From positions 1,860,001 through 1,924,000 of the forward strand of contig NZ_CP021354.1 of assembly GCF_003130705.1 (NCBI RefSeq): 64,000 nucleotides of DNA, read 5' to 3'. Source of the stretch: Rhodococcus oxybenzonivorans. Its GTDB lineage: Bacteria > Actinomycetota > Actinomycetes > Mycobacteriales > Mycobacteriaceae. The notes below the pieces were generated by a model that saw nothing but the letters and a program-made list of their open reading frames with translations, made no database searches and was not told the origin of the DNA. The position numbers were made by a program, and so were the translations under genes. The first letter of the stretch is position 1; each line of letters starts with the position of its first letter. This document shows, piece after piece, positions 26,128-34,300 of this stretch.

Positions 26128-26982
26128 ATGGGCGTGCAGGCCAACACCAGAGCCATCGAGAAAGACATCATCACCGACTTCAGTGAGCGCATGAGCTATG
26201 GCTCGTATCTGGACCTCGACACCCTGTTGAGCGCGCAGAAGCCGGTGAGCCGCCCGGAGCACCACGACGAACTGCTGTTCATCATCCAGCACCAGACCAC
26301 CGAACTCTGGCTGAAGCTCGTCCTCCACGAAACCCTCGCGGCGCGCGCCTCTTTCGACGACGACGACATCGGTAAGGCGCTCAAGTGTGTGGCGCGCGTG
26401 AAGCACATCCAGAAGACGCTGACCGAACAGTGGTCGGTCCTCGCCACGCTGACGCCCACGGAGTACTCCGAGTTCCGCCAGTTCCTCGGCAATTCGTCCG
26501 GGTTCCAGTCGTACCAGTACCGCGCCGTCGAGTTCGTGCTCGGCAACAAGAACGCGGGAATGCTGAAGGTGTTCGAAGCGGATCCTGCCGCCCACGATCT
26601 GCTGGGGCGGCTCCTCGCCGAGCCCAGTCTCTACGACGCGTTCTGGCAGTGCCTGTCGCGGCTGGGGTACGACGTGCCGGCATCCGCGCTGAACCGTGAT
26701 GTGACCGCCGCCTACACACTCAACGAGGATTTGATGCCCCTGATCAAGTTCGTCTACGAGAACCACGACGACCACTGGGCCGTCTATGAGGCGTTCGAGG
26801 AGTTCGTCGATCTCGAAGAGAACTTCCAACTGTGGCGCTTTCGGCACATGCGCACGGTGCTGCGCACCATCGGCATGAAATCCGGGACCGGAGGATCGAG
26901 CGGGGTGGGATTTCTGCAGAAGGCACTGGAGTTGACATTCTTCCCGGAACTGCTGGCCGTGCGCACCGAGATCGGACGATGA
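26128..26982 (+). CDS. kynA: Tryptophan 2,3-dioxygenase
   Basis: A 284-residue heme protein that opens the indole ring of L-tryptophan with O2 to give N-formylkynurenine. ATG 26128 is used because GAGGACA precedes it; GTG 26116 is an alternative. Family blocks are intact: MSYGSYLDLDTLL, EHHDELLFIIQHQTTELW containing the distal His, and FRHMRTVLRTIGMKSGTGGSSG with the proximal heme His and the substrate-binding Gly/Thr loop. The stop overlaps the kynU start (ATGA), so the two enzymes are translationally coupled. The pathway ends at anthranilate here, since no kynurenine monooxygenase or 3-hydroxyanthranilate dioxygenase is nearby. Confidence 0.95.
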   Translation: MGVQANTRAIEKDIITDFSERMSYGSYLDLDTLLSAQKPVSRPEHHDELLFIIQHQTTELWLKLVLHETLAARASFDDDDIGKALKCVARVKHIQKTLTEQWSVLATLTPTEYSEFRQFLGNSSGFQSYQYRAVEFVLGNKNAGMLKVFEADPAAHDLLGRLLAEPSLYDAFWQCLSRLGYDVPASALNRDVTAAYTLNEDLMPLIKFVYENHDDHWAVYEAFEEFVDLEENFQLWRFRHMRTVLRTIGMKSGTGGSSGVGFLQKALELTFFPELLAVRTEIGR

Positions 26983-28214
26983 TGACCACGTCTACCGGTG
27001 TGCTGACCGTCCGCGCCGAGCACCTCGACGCTGCGGACCCGCTGCGTTCCTACCGTGACCTGTTCATCGGCGCCGATGATCCTGCGGTGGTGGCGTACCT
27101 CGACGGCAACTCGCTCGGACGGCCCACTCGGGCGAGTGCCGAGCGGATCAACTCCTTCGTCACCGGGGCGTGGGGTGGCCGGCTGATTCGCGGCTGGGAC
27201 GAGGAGTGGTTCGAACTCCCTATCACCATCGGCGACACCCTCGCGCGGGTTGCGCTCGGAGCGGCCCGTGGGCAGACGACCATCGGTGATTCGACGACCG
27301 TCCTGTTGTACAAGCTTGCCCGCGGCGCCCTCGCGTTGCGGCCGGGGCGCACCGAGATCGTCGTGGACCGCGACAACTTCCCGACGGACCGGTACGTGCT
27401 GGAGTCCATTGCCGGAGAACTCGGCCTCACGTTGCGGTGGATCGAGTCGGATCGGCGCGGTGGCGTCAGCCTCGACGACCTGAAATCCGTCGTATCGGAA
27501 CGCACGGCGCTCGTCGTTCTCAGTCATGTCGCATACCGCTCGGGTTACCTGGTGGACGCCGCCGGGGCCGCACGCGTGACTCGTGAGGCGGGCGCACTAC
27601 TGCTGCTCGACCTGTGTCACTCGGTGGGGTCGGTCCCACTCGAGCTCGACAGCTGGGGTGTGGATCTGGCGGTCGGGTGCACCTACAAGTACCTCAACGG
27701 CGGGCCCGGGTCACCCGCGTTCGCGTACGTCCGAGCCGAGCACCAGGGGAAATTCGTGCAGCCGATCTGGGGTTGGATGGGTCGCAACAACCCGTTCGCG
27801 ATGGCCCAGGGCTACGAACCGGCTCCCGGCATCCGTCGGGTGATCAGCGGAACGCCGTCGGTCCTCGGCATGCTCGCGATGCAGGACACTCTCGCACTGA
27901 TCGACGAGGTCGGTATGGCGGCCATCCGGGCCAAGTCGGTGGCACTGACGGAGTACGCGCTCGAGCTCGTGCGAACGTTGCTGTTTCCGCTGGGCGTGGA
28001 GATCGGATCACCGCAGGATTCTGCTGAGCGGGGTGGTCACGTGATCATCGATCACCCGCGATTCGAGGCCGTCATCGAGACGCTGTGGCGTAAGGGGGTC
28101 TTCCCCGACTTTCGTGCCCCCCACGGGTTGCGTCTGGGCCTCAGCCCTCTGAGCACGAGCTTCTCCGAGGTGTGCGCCGGAGTACTGGCGATCCGTGATG
28201 AACTCACCGCCTGA
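26979..28214 (+). CDS. kynU: Kynureninase
   Basis: A 411-residue PLP enzyme cleaving kynurenine to anthranilate and alanine. ATG 26979 overlaps the kynA stop; the next codon is also ATG. Signature parts are YLDGNSLGRPT near residue 42, GDSTTVLLYK for phosphate binding, LLLDLCHSVGSVPL with the cofactor Asp and His, and CTYKYLNGGPG near residue 230 carrying the Schiff-base Lys. RGGHVIIDHP and a C-terminal FRAPHGLRLGLSPL complete the family pattern. Together with TDO and the divergent formamidase, a full Trp-to-anthranilate route is encoded. The downstream regulator overlaps its 3' end. Confidence 0.95.
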   Translation: MMTTSTGVLTVRAEHLDAADPLRSYRDLFIGADDPAVVAYLDGNSLGRPTRASAERINSFVTGAWGGRLIRGWDEEWFELPITIGDTLARVALGAARGQTTIGDSTTVLLYKLARGALALRPGRTEIVVDRDNFPTDRYVLESIAGELGLTLRWIESDRRGGVSLDDLKSVVSERTALVVLSHVAYRSGYLVDAAGAARVTREAGALLLLDLCHSVGSVPLELDSWGVDLAVGCTYKYLNGGPGSPAFAYVRAEHQGKFVQPIWGWMGRNNPFAMAQGYEPAPGIRRVISGTPSVLGMLAMQDTLALIDEVGMAAIRAKSVALTEYALELVRTLLFPLGVEIGSPQDSAERGGHVIIDHPRFEAVIETLWRKGVFPDFRAPHGLRLGLSPLSTSFSEVCAGVLAIRDELTA

Positions 28215-29061
28215 ACCGGCAAGCGCGATCCTCGACGACTTCGATTCGCGACCCGGCAGCGCAACGTCGCTGATCCGAACCGTCCTCGGCGCGTACGTGC
28301 GCGACCTCGGCGGGTGGGTGGCGATCGCCGACTTCGTCGGATTGATGCAGGCCGTGGGCCTCCCGTCCGAATCGACGCGCATCGCAGTGACTCGCTTGAA
28401 GAAGAAGGGGGTGCTGCGGGCCCGCGTCTGCGACGGGCGGAACGGGTACGAGGTGACCGAGCAGGCGGAGGCGATGTTCAGCCGCGGCGATCCGCGGATC
28501 TTCGGCTTCCGTCAGATGGCGGAAGGCGACCCCTGGCGTCTGATCTCGTTCACCATTCCCGAAACGCAACGGGCAGCGCGACACCAGTTGCGCAGGCGGC
28601 TCGGGTGGATCGGGTGCGGAACGGTGTCACCGGGTCTGTGGATTGCCCCCGAATATCTCGCGGAGGAGGTGGGGGACATCGTCGACGCGCTGGGCCTGTC
28701 CGCGTATGTGACCACCTTTGTTTCGACGTCGATGTTTGTGCCCGACTCGAAAGCGGATGCGGCAGCGAGGTGGTGGGATCTCGACGGCATTGCTGCTCGC
28801 CACCGGGACTTCCTGACCCATCACCGCGCCGCTCTGTCGACGACAGAGCAGGTTTCACCGCGCGAGGCCTTCGTTCGGTTCGTTCCGCTGCTCGACGAAT
28901 GGCGGATCATCCCGTACATCGACCCGGGACTGCCTGCCGAAATGTTGCCTGACGACTGGCCCGGCTCCGACAGTGTTCGCCTGTTCGCGTCGGCGCGGGA
29001 CCGCTACCTCACCGGAAGCCGAGAGTGGGTGCGCAGCATCCAGTCCCGACTCCCGGCGTGA
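28198..29061 (+). CDS. PaaX-family transcriptional regulator
   Basis: A 287-residue regulator. ATG 28198 (GTG 28195 is also possible) lies inside the end of kynU, overlapping 17 bp, so it is co-expressed with the kynurenine genes. Residues about 25-80 form a winged helix (TSLIRTVLGAYVRDLGGWV, STRIAVTRLKKKGVL). The middle (WRLISFTIPE, RRRLGWIGCGTVSPGLWIAP) and the C-terminus (FVRFVPLLDEWRIIPYIDPGLPAEMLP) match PaaX/PaaX-like proteins, which repress phenylacetate catabolism in the presence of no phenylacetyl-CoA. Here the position points to control of kyn genes by a pathway intermediate, which is an inference. The gene converges on the flavodoxin gene with 5 bp between stops. Confidence 0.85.
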   Translation: MNSPPEPASAILDDFDSRPGSATSLIRTVLGAYVRDLGGWVAIADFVGLMQAVGLPSESTRIAVTRLKKKGVLRARVCDGRNGYEVTEQAEAMFSRGDPRIFGFRQMAEGDPWRLISFTIPETQRAARHQLRRRLGWIGCGTVSPGLWIAPEYLAEEVGDIVDALGLSAYVTTFVSTSMFVPDSKADAAARWWDLDGIAARHRDFLTHHRAALSTTEQVSPREAFVRFVPLLDEWRIIPYIDPGLPAEMLPDDWPGSDSVRLFASARDRYLTGSREWVRSIQSRLPA

Positions 29062-29066
29062 GGGGG

Positions 29067-29516
29067 CTATGCCAGAAATTCCTCACCGATGATCTTGGCC
29101 CATTCCTCGGCCTGGTCCTTGGGGCGGATGCTGCTCGAGCCGTCGTGCCGGCCGTGTTCGCCCACCTGGACGGCGCCGAGGGAGACGAGCTTTTCGGCGA
29201 GTATTTCGCCGCCCCGGTTGTAGGTGTCTTCGTAGACCTTGTCGCCGAGGCCGAAGAGCGCGAAGCGCAATCCGTTCAGGTCCGGTTCGTCCTCGTCGAG
29301 TCCCTCGAAGAAAGGTTCAGCGCCGGTGGGCAATTCACCCTCACCGTAGGTGGAGCACACGATGACGTGGAAGTTCTCCGGGTCGAGATCACCGGCGTCG
29401 TACTCCATCATGTCGTACAGGGACGTGTCGTCGTAGGCGCCGAGCACGTCGGCGAGATGATCGGCAACCAGTTCGGCGGTACCGCCCTCGCTACCGTACA
29501 GAATCACCACTGCCAT
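29067..29516 (-). CDS. Flavodoxin (MioC-like)
   Basis: A 149-residue FMN protein starting at ATG 29516. The phosphate-binding loop YGSEGGTAE near residue 8, the STYGEGELP loop near residue 56 and the ALFGLGDKVYEDTYN block near residue 86 are the classic flavodoxin signature. It is likely a one- or two-electron carrier in the cytoplasm. It is the third gene in line behind a GltB-like protein and a diflavin reductase, 37 bp after the reductase stop, which suggests that all three work in one electron-transfer chain. A stand-alone carrier for other enzymes is possible. Confidence 0.88.
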   Translation of the reverse strand: MAVVILYGSEGGTAELVADHLADVLGAYDDTSLYDMMEYDAGDLDPENFHVIVCSTYGEGELPTGAEPFFEGLDEDEPDLNGLRFALFGLGDKVYEDTYNRGGEILAEKLVSLGAVQVGEHGRHDGSSSIRPKDQAEEWAKIIGEEFLA

Positions 29517-29553
29517 GGTTCTTGCTTCTCCTCGTAAGTCGGTGCGGCCGTGC

Positions 29554-31323
29554 TCAGTACACGTCGCGTAGGTAGCGCTTGTCTTTCTTGAGCTTGTTGA
29601 CGTACTCCGACGCGTCCTCGGTCGAGAGACCGCCGTGGGTGGCGATCACATGGTGCAGCGCGCGGTCGACGTCCTTCGCCATGCGGGTGGCGTCGCCACA
29701 CACGTAGAAGTGGCCGCCGTCCTCGAGCCAGGCAAAGAGCTCCTTGCCGTTTTCGAGCATCCGGTTCTGGACATACACTTTCTCGGCCTGGTCGCGGGAG
29801 AAGGCCAGGTCCAGGCGGGTGAGCAGACCGCTGTCGCTCATGGCGCCGATCTCGTCCTCGTAGATGTAGTCGGACGCGCGGTGCTGGTCGCCGAAGAACA
29901 GCCAGTTGCGCCCTACCGCGCCCCGCGCCCGGCGTTCCTGCAGAAACGCGCGGAACGGTGCGATCCCGGTTCCGGGGCCCACCATGATCATCGGCGCGTG
30001 ATCGTCGGCGGGCACGCGGAACGACTTGTTCTTCGACACGAAGATTCCACCGGTACCGCCCTCGGCGACGCGGTCGGCCAGGTAGGTCGAGCACACACCG
30101 CCGCGGTCGCGCCCCGCGGAGGTGTGCCGGACGCTGGCCACGGTGAGGTGCACGCTGCCCGGGTCGGCGAGGGGACTCGACGAGATGGAGTACGCGCGGT
30201 GCTGCAACGGCTTGAGCACGCCCACGAACTCGTCGGCGGTCATCGACAACGCAGGAGCGAGGAGGAGCAGATCGAGGACGTCCTTACCCCACAGCCACGC
30301 GTCGAGCGCCTCCTTGTCGCCGTGCCGGAGAACGTGAGTCAGTTCGTCGTTTCCGGCCCGCTTCTCGATCTCGTCGAGGAACTCGTGGGACGGCGTGGAG
30401 ATTTCGTAGCTGTGCATCAGCAGATCGCTGAACGGGCGTTCCTTGCCGGTGACGGCGGCGTCGGCGGGAATGCCGAGCCGCGACACCAGAGCGTCCACGA
30501 GCTGCGGATCGTTGACCGGCATCACACCCAGGGCGTCGCCGGCCTCGTACTCGAGACCGCTGTCGGCGAGCGCGAACTCGTAGTGCCGGATCTCCTTCGC
30601 GGACCCGTCACCCGACAGTCTCCGATTGACGGCCAGCGTGGACACATAGGGGTTCTTGCGATTCCACTGCGAACGCTTACGCGCGGGCTTCGCGTCCGGC
30701 GCCGCGACATCGGCGACCGGCGACTCCCCGCGAATGCCCTCGACTGCCGCCAACAACGGCAACGTTTCTGCCACCCATGCGGCAGCGGCGTCCTCGTAGT
30801 CGACGTCGCAGTCGACGCGCGGAGTGACGCGGCGGGCGCCGAGCTGCTCGAGCCGGGTGTCGATCATCTTGCCGGCCTGGCAGTACCCGTCGTAGCCGGT
30901 GTCGCCGAGTGCGAGCACCGCGAAGTCCGTGGCCTCGAGACGGGGCGCGGTCTCGGCCGACAGTGCCTGCCAGAACAGTTCCGCGTTGTCGGGCATCTCG
31001 CCCTCACCGTAGGTGGAGGTGACGACGAGAACACGCTGCATCGACGCCAGGGCGTCGACCTCGACGTCGTCGAGTGCACTGACCACCGGGGCGAAGCCGT
31101 GCGAACGTGCCGCGGCGGCAGCATCTTCCGCGACGCCCTCGGCATTGCCGGTCTGGCTGCCGTACAGCACGTGGACAGCGGGGAGTTGCCCACCGGAGGC
31201 GGCGGGTGCGGCGGAGCTGCTGCCGACCGCGAGACGCGAGCTCATTCCGGCCAGGAAGCCGGTGAGCCACACGCGCTGATCGTCGCTGAACGGCGCGTCC
31301 TGGGGGATGTACGGCATTTTCAT
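29554..31323 (-). CDS. Diflavin reductase (CysJ-like NADPH flavoprotein)
   Basis: A 589-residue protein. ATG 31323 overlaps the GltB-like stop (ATGA). Domains in order are a flavodoxin-like FMN domain (about 48-190: LYGSQTGNAEG, STYGEGEMPDN, LGDTGYDGYCQAG), a connecting/FAD domain (RAYSISSSP near residue 370, GGVCSTYLAD) and an NADPH domain (MVGPGTGIAPFRAFLQER, FFGDQH, YVCGDATRMAKDVD), ending in RYLRDVY as in CysJ. It moves electrons from NADPH through FAD and FMN to a partner. No sulfite reductase hemoprotein is nearby; instead it is coupled to a glutamate-synthase-like gene. It is usually annotated as sulfite reductase alpha, but context suggests a different acceptor. Confidence 0.88.
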   Translation of the reverse strand: MKMPYIPQDAPFSDDQRVWLTGFLAGMSSRLAVGSSSAAPAASGGQLPAVHVLYGSQTGNAEGVAEDAAAAARSHGFAPVVSALDDVEVDALASMQRVLVVTSTYGEGEMPDNAELFWQALSAETAPRLEATDFAVLALGDTGYDGYCQAGKMIDTRLEQLGARRVTPRVDCDVDYEDAAAAWVAETLPLLAAVEGIRGESPVADVAAPDAKPARKRSQWNRKNPYVSTLAVNRRLSGDGSAKEIRHYEFALADSGLEYEAGDALGVMPVNDPQLVDALVSRLGIPADAAVTGKERPFSDLLMHSYEISTPSHEFLDEIEKRAGNDELTHVLRHGDKEALDAWLWGKDVLDLLLLAPALSMTADEFVGVLKPLQHRAYSISSSPLADPGSVHLTVASVRHTSAGRDRGGVCSTYLADRVAEGGTGGIFVSKNKSFRVPADDHAPMIMVGPGTGIAPFRAFLQERRARGAVGRNWLFFGDQHRASDYIYEDEIGAMSDSGLLTRLDLAFSRDQAEKVYVQNRMLENGKELFAWLEDGGHFYVCGDATRMAKDVDRALHHVIATHGGLSTEDASEYVNKLKKDKRYLRDVY

Positions 31324-34300
31324 GAGGGAACAGCGTCCTTCGTGGGGATCAGGTCGGGCAGAGCGTGCTGAGCGAACAGTTCCTCGAAGCCGGGCAGCCG
31401 GCCGATCTTGTCGACGTTCTTCGCATCCTGGTGCAGGATCCAGCCGTACGTGCCGGGCGCGTCGATGGACCGGACGTTGCGTTTGCGCAGGGCGTCCTTG
31501 TAGTCGGCGAGGCGCTTGGCCGCCACCATCACCGCCAGGTCCTCGTCGCTGTAATCCTTCAGGGCTTCGCGGGCGTACCGCTGCAGTCGCTGCATCAGGA
31601 AGAAGTCCTCGGTGAGCAGCAGATTGCGCACGGCCTTGTCGACTGCCGGATCGGACGGGTCGGTGGCGCCCGGCAGCTTCGACAGCGCCATTTCCTGCGC
31701 GGCATTGAGCACCGTGTAGTTGTTGAGCAGCGCGAACATGGCCTCGGTGTCGGCCTCGCCGTAGCCGGGAACGGCGCCGCCCAGAACTGCGCGTCCGTCG
31801 CGGTAGTCCAGCTTGAACTTGCGCACTTGGTGGGCCACCAGCGCGGCCGCGAGTTCGTCGGCCAAGTCCTTGCGCGACTTGGCTTTCAGAATCTCGTCGC
31901 TGTCCTGGTACTGCAGCAGCGCACGCGGCATGCCGTACACGAAGTGGTGCTGTTCGGTCTCCCAGTTCTCGAGAAGCCACGCTGCCTTCGCGGACCCGGT
32001 GGCCTCGAGGTGCCAGCCGAGCAGCAGGTGCACAGCCTGGTGGTGCAGTGCCGCGTGCTCGTCGTCACCGGTGATCGAACCGAGCAGGATGGAATCGGCA
32101 CTGGCCTTGCCGGCGAGCTTGCCCTCGGGGTCGTACTGGTAGACGAACCCACCGCTCATGCCGTTGCCGACACCCTTGCCGAACCCGCCGAGGTTGAGCA
32201 CCGCGCCGTTGGTCATGTACTCGCACGCGAAGTCGCCGACGCCCTCCACCACTGCGGTGGCGCCCGAGTTGCGGACGGCGAAGCGGTCACCGGCCTGACC
32301 CTCGACGAACAGGCGTCCGCCGGTGGCCCCGAACAACGCGAAGTTGCCGATCAGGACGTTGCCGCCGGCTGCGGTCGACCCGCCGCCGGGGGAGCGGACG
32401 ACGATGCTGCCGCCACACGCCCCCTTGCCGACACCGTCGTTGGCGGTGCCGGTGTGGACCAGAGACATGCCGTCGTTGCAGAACGCACCGTACGACAGAC
32501 CGGCGGACCCGGAGGTGGCGATCCGGACACTGCCCTCGCGCAGGTAGCCGCGACCGCGCTCGTCACGCAGTACCGCCGGCAGATCCTGTTCGGTCAGTTC
32601 GTGATTGAGCATGCGCTCGATGTCGACGGCCAACTGTGCGCCGACGCTCTTGTTACGGTTGCTCAGGCGCACACCGTCACCGAGTTCGACGGTGCGCTCG
32701 CTCTGCTCGACCAGGGCCGCCCGCAACTGGACGAGCCAGCCGTCGTCGAGCGTGTAGTCCTTCTCGAGGTACACCGGATCGCCGATCGTGACCTCGTCGA
32801 CTACAGCGAGCATCGCCCGCAGGTCGAGCTGGCCGACGCTCGACGGGTGATCGAGCAGGTGCAGCAGGTCGGACCGGCCGCGAGCCTCTCGCAGCGAGGT
32901 CATGCCCAGTTCGGCGAGCACCTCCCGCGTCTCGTGGGCGATGTTGAGCAGGTACTGCGCCATCGCCCGCGGGTCACCGTCGAACAGTTCCGGGTTGGTG
33001 GTGAGGCCGGCGGGGCATTTGACGTTGCAGTTCTTGGCCATGACGCACTTGAGCATCATCAGCGCGGTGGTCCCGAACTCGAAGCTGTCGGCCCCGAGAA
33101 GCGCAGACTTCACCACGTCGCTCGCCGTCTGGTGTGCGCCGGAACACCGGAGCATTACCTTCTGCCGTAAGCCGTTGGCGCACAGCGCCTGGTGAACCTC
33201 GGCCACGCCGATCTCGGCGGAACGCCCCGCGTACTTGAGGCTGGTGACCGCAGCAGCGCCGGTGCCGCCGGTGTTGCCGGCGACGTTGATGACATCTGCG
33301 CCCGCCTTCGCGACACCGACCGCAATGGTGCCGATGCCCTCCGACGACACCAGCTTGACGATCACCCGGACGCGTGCGGCCTTGCAGTCGTGGATCAGCT
33401 GAGCCAGATCCTCGATCGAGTAGGTGTCGTGGTGCGGGGGCGGGGAGACCAGCTCGACGCCGGGGGTGCCGCCGCGCGCGGCCGCGATCTCGACGGTCAC
33501 CTTGGGGGCGGGAAGCTGCCCGCCCTCACCGGGCTTGGCGCCCTGCGCGATCTTGATCTCCAGCTCTTCGAGCATGGGATCGGCCAGGTAGCCGGCCCAC
33601 ACACCGAACCGGCCCGAAGCGAACTGCTTGATCCGCGAACCGCGGATGGTGCCGTAGCGGGAGATGTGCTCGCCGCCCTCACCGCTGTTCGACATTCCGC
33701 CGACCATGTTGGTGCCGTGCGCGACAGCCTCGTGCGCATTGGAGTTCAAAGCGCCGTGGCTCATGGCCCCGGAGGTGAGGAACGGCGTGATCTCACTGGC
33801 CCGCTGGACCGTGGCGAGCGGGATGCTGGGCGGTGCGTGGCGCAGCAGGGCCAGGCATCGCAGTGCCTCACCGGACGCCCGTACCAGCAGGGCGTCACCA
33901 TCGATCCGGTGCTCGCACAGTTGGTCGCCGAACCGCAGGACCAGTGACTCGCCGAGTGCGGCAAGCACAGTGGGGTCACCGGCGTGCGGGCCGGTGAGCC
34001 GCAGGCGGAACTCGTCGTCCCCGACCTGCTCGGAGGCGAGCCCACGGACCGCGAAGCTGTTGTTGCCCTTACGGGAGAACCGGCCCATCTGGCGGCGGAA
34101 CTCCTGCGCGGTGGTGAGGAATGTGACGTCGGCGGGCAGGTCGAGGACGTCCCGCAGCGCGGCGGGGCGACGGGTGCGCTCCTCGGCCATGGTCCGGACG
34201 AATGCCCGGTAGCCGGGGGTGATTTCGAACCCGTCGATCGCCTCGGGGGTGAGCTTCTGGAAGCCGGCGTTGCGGTAGGCGTCGTCGTCGAGACCGAACG

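Noticed and set aside
29554..31323. Assimilatory sulfite reductase operon
   Set aside because: The diflavin reductase resembles CysJ, but no CysI hemoprotein or other sulfate-assimilation gene is nearby.
31365..33170. 601-residue open frame antisense to the GltB-like gene
   Set aside because: The opposite strand encodes recognisable GltB motifs throughout; long antisense frames are expected at this GC content.
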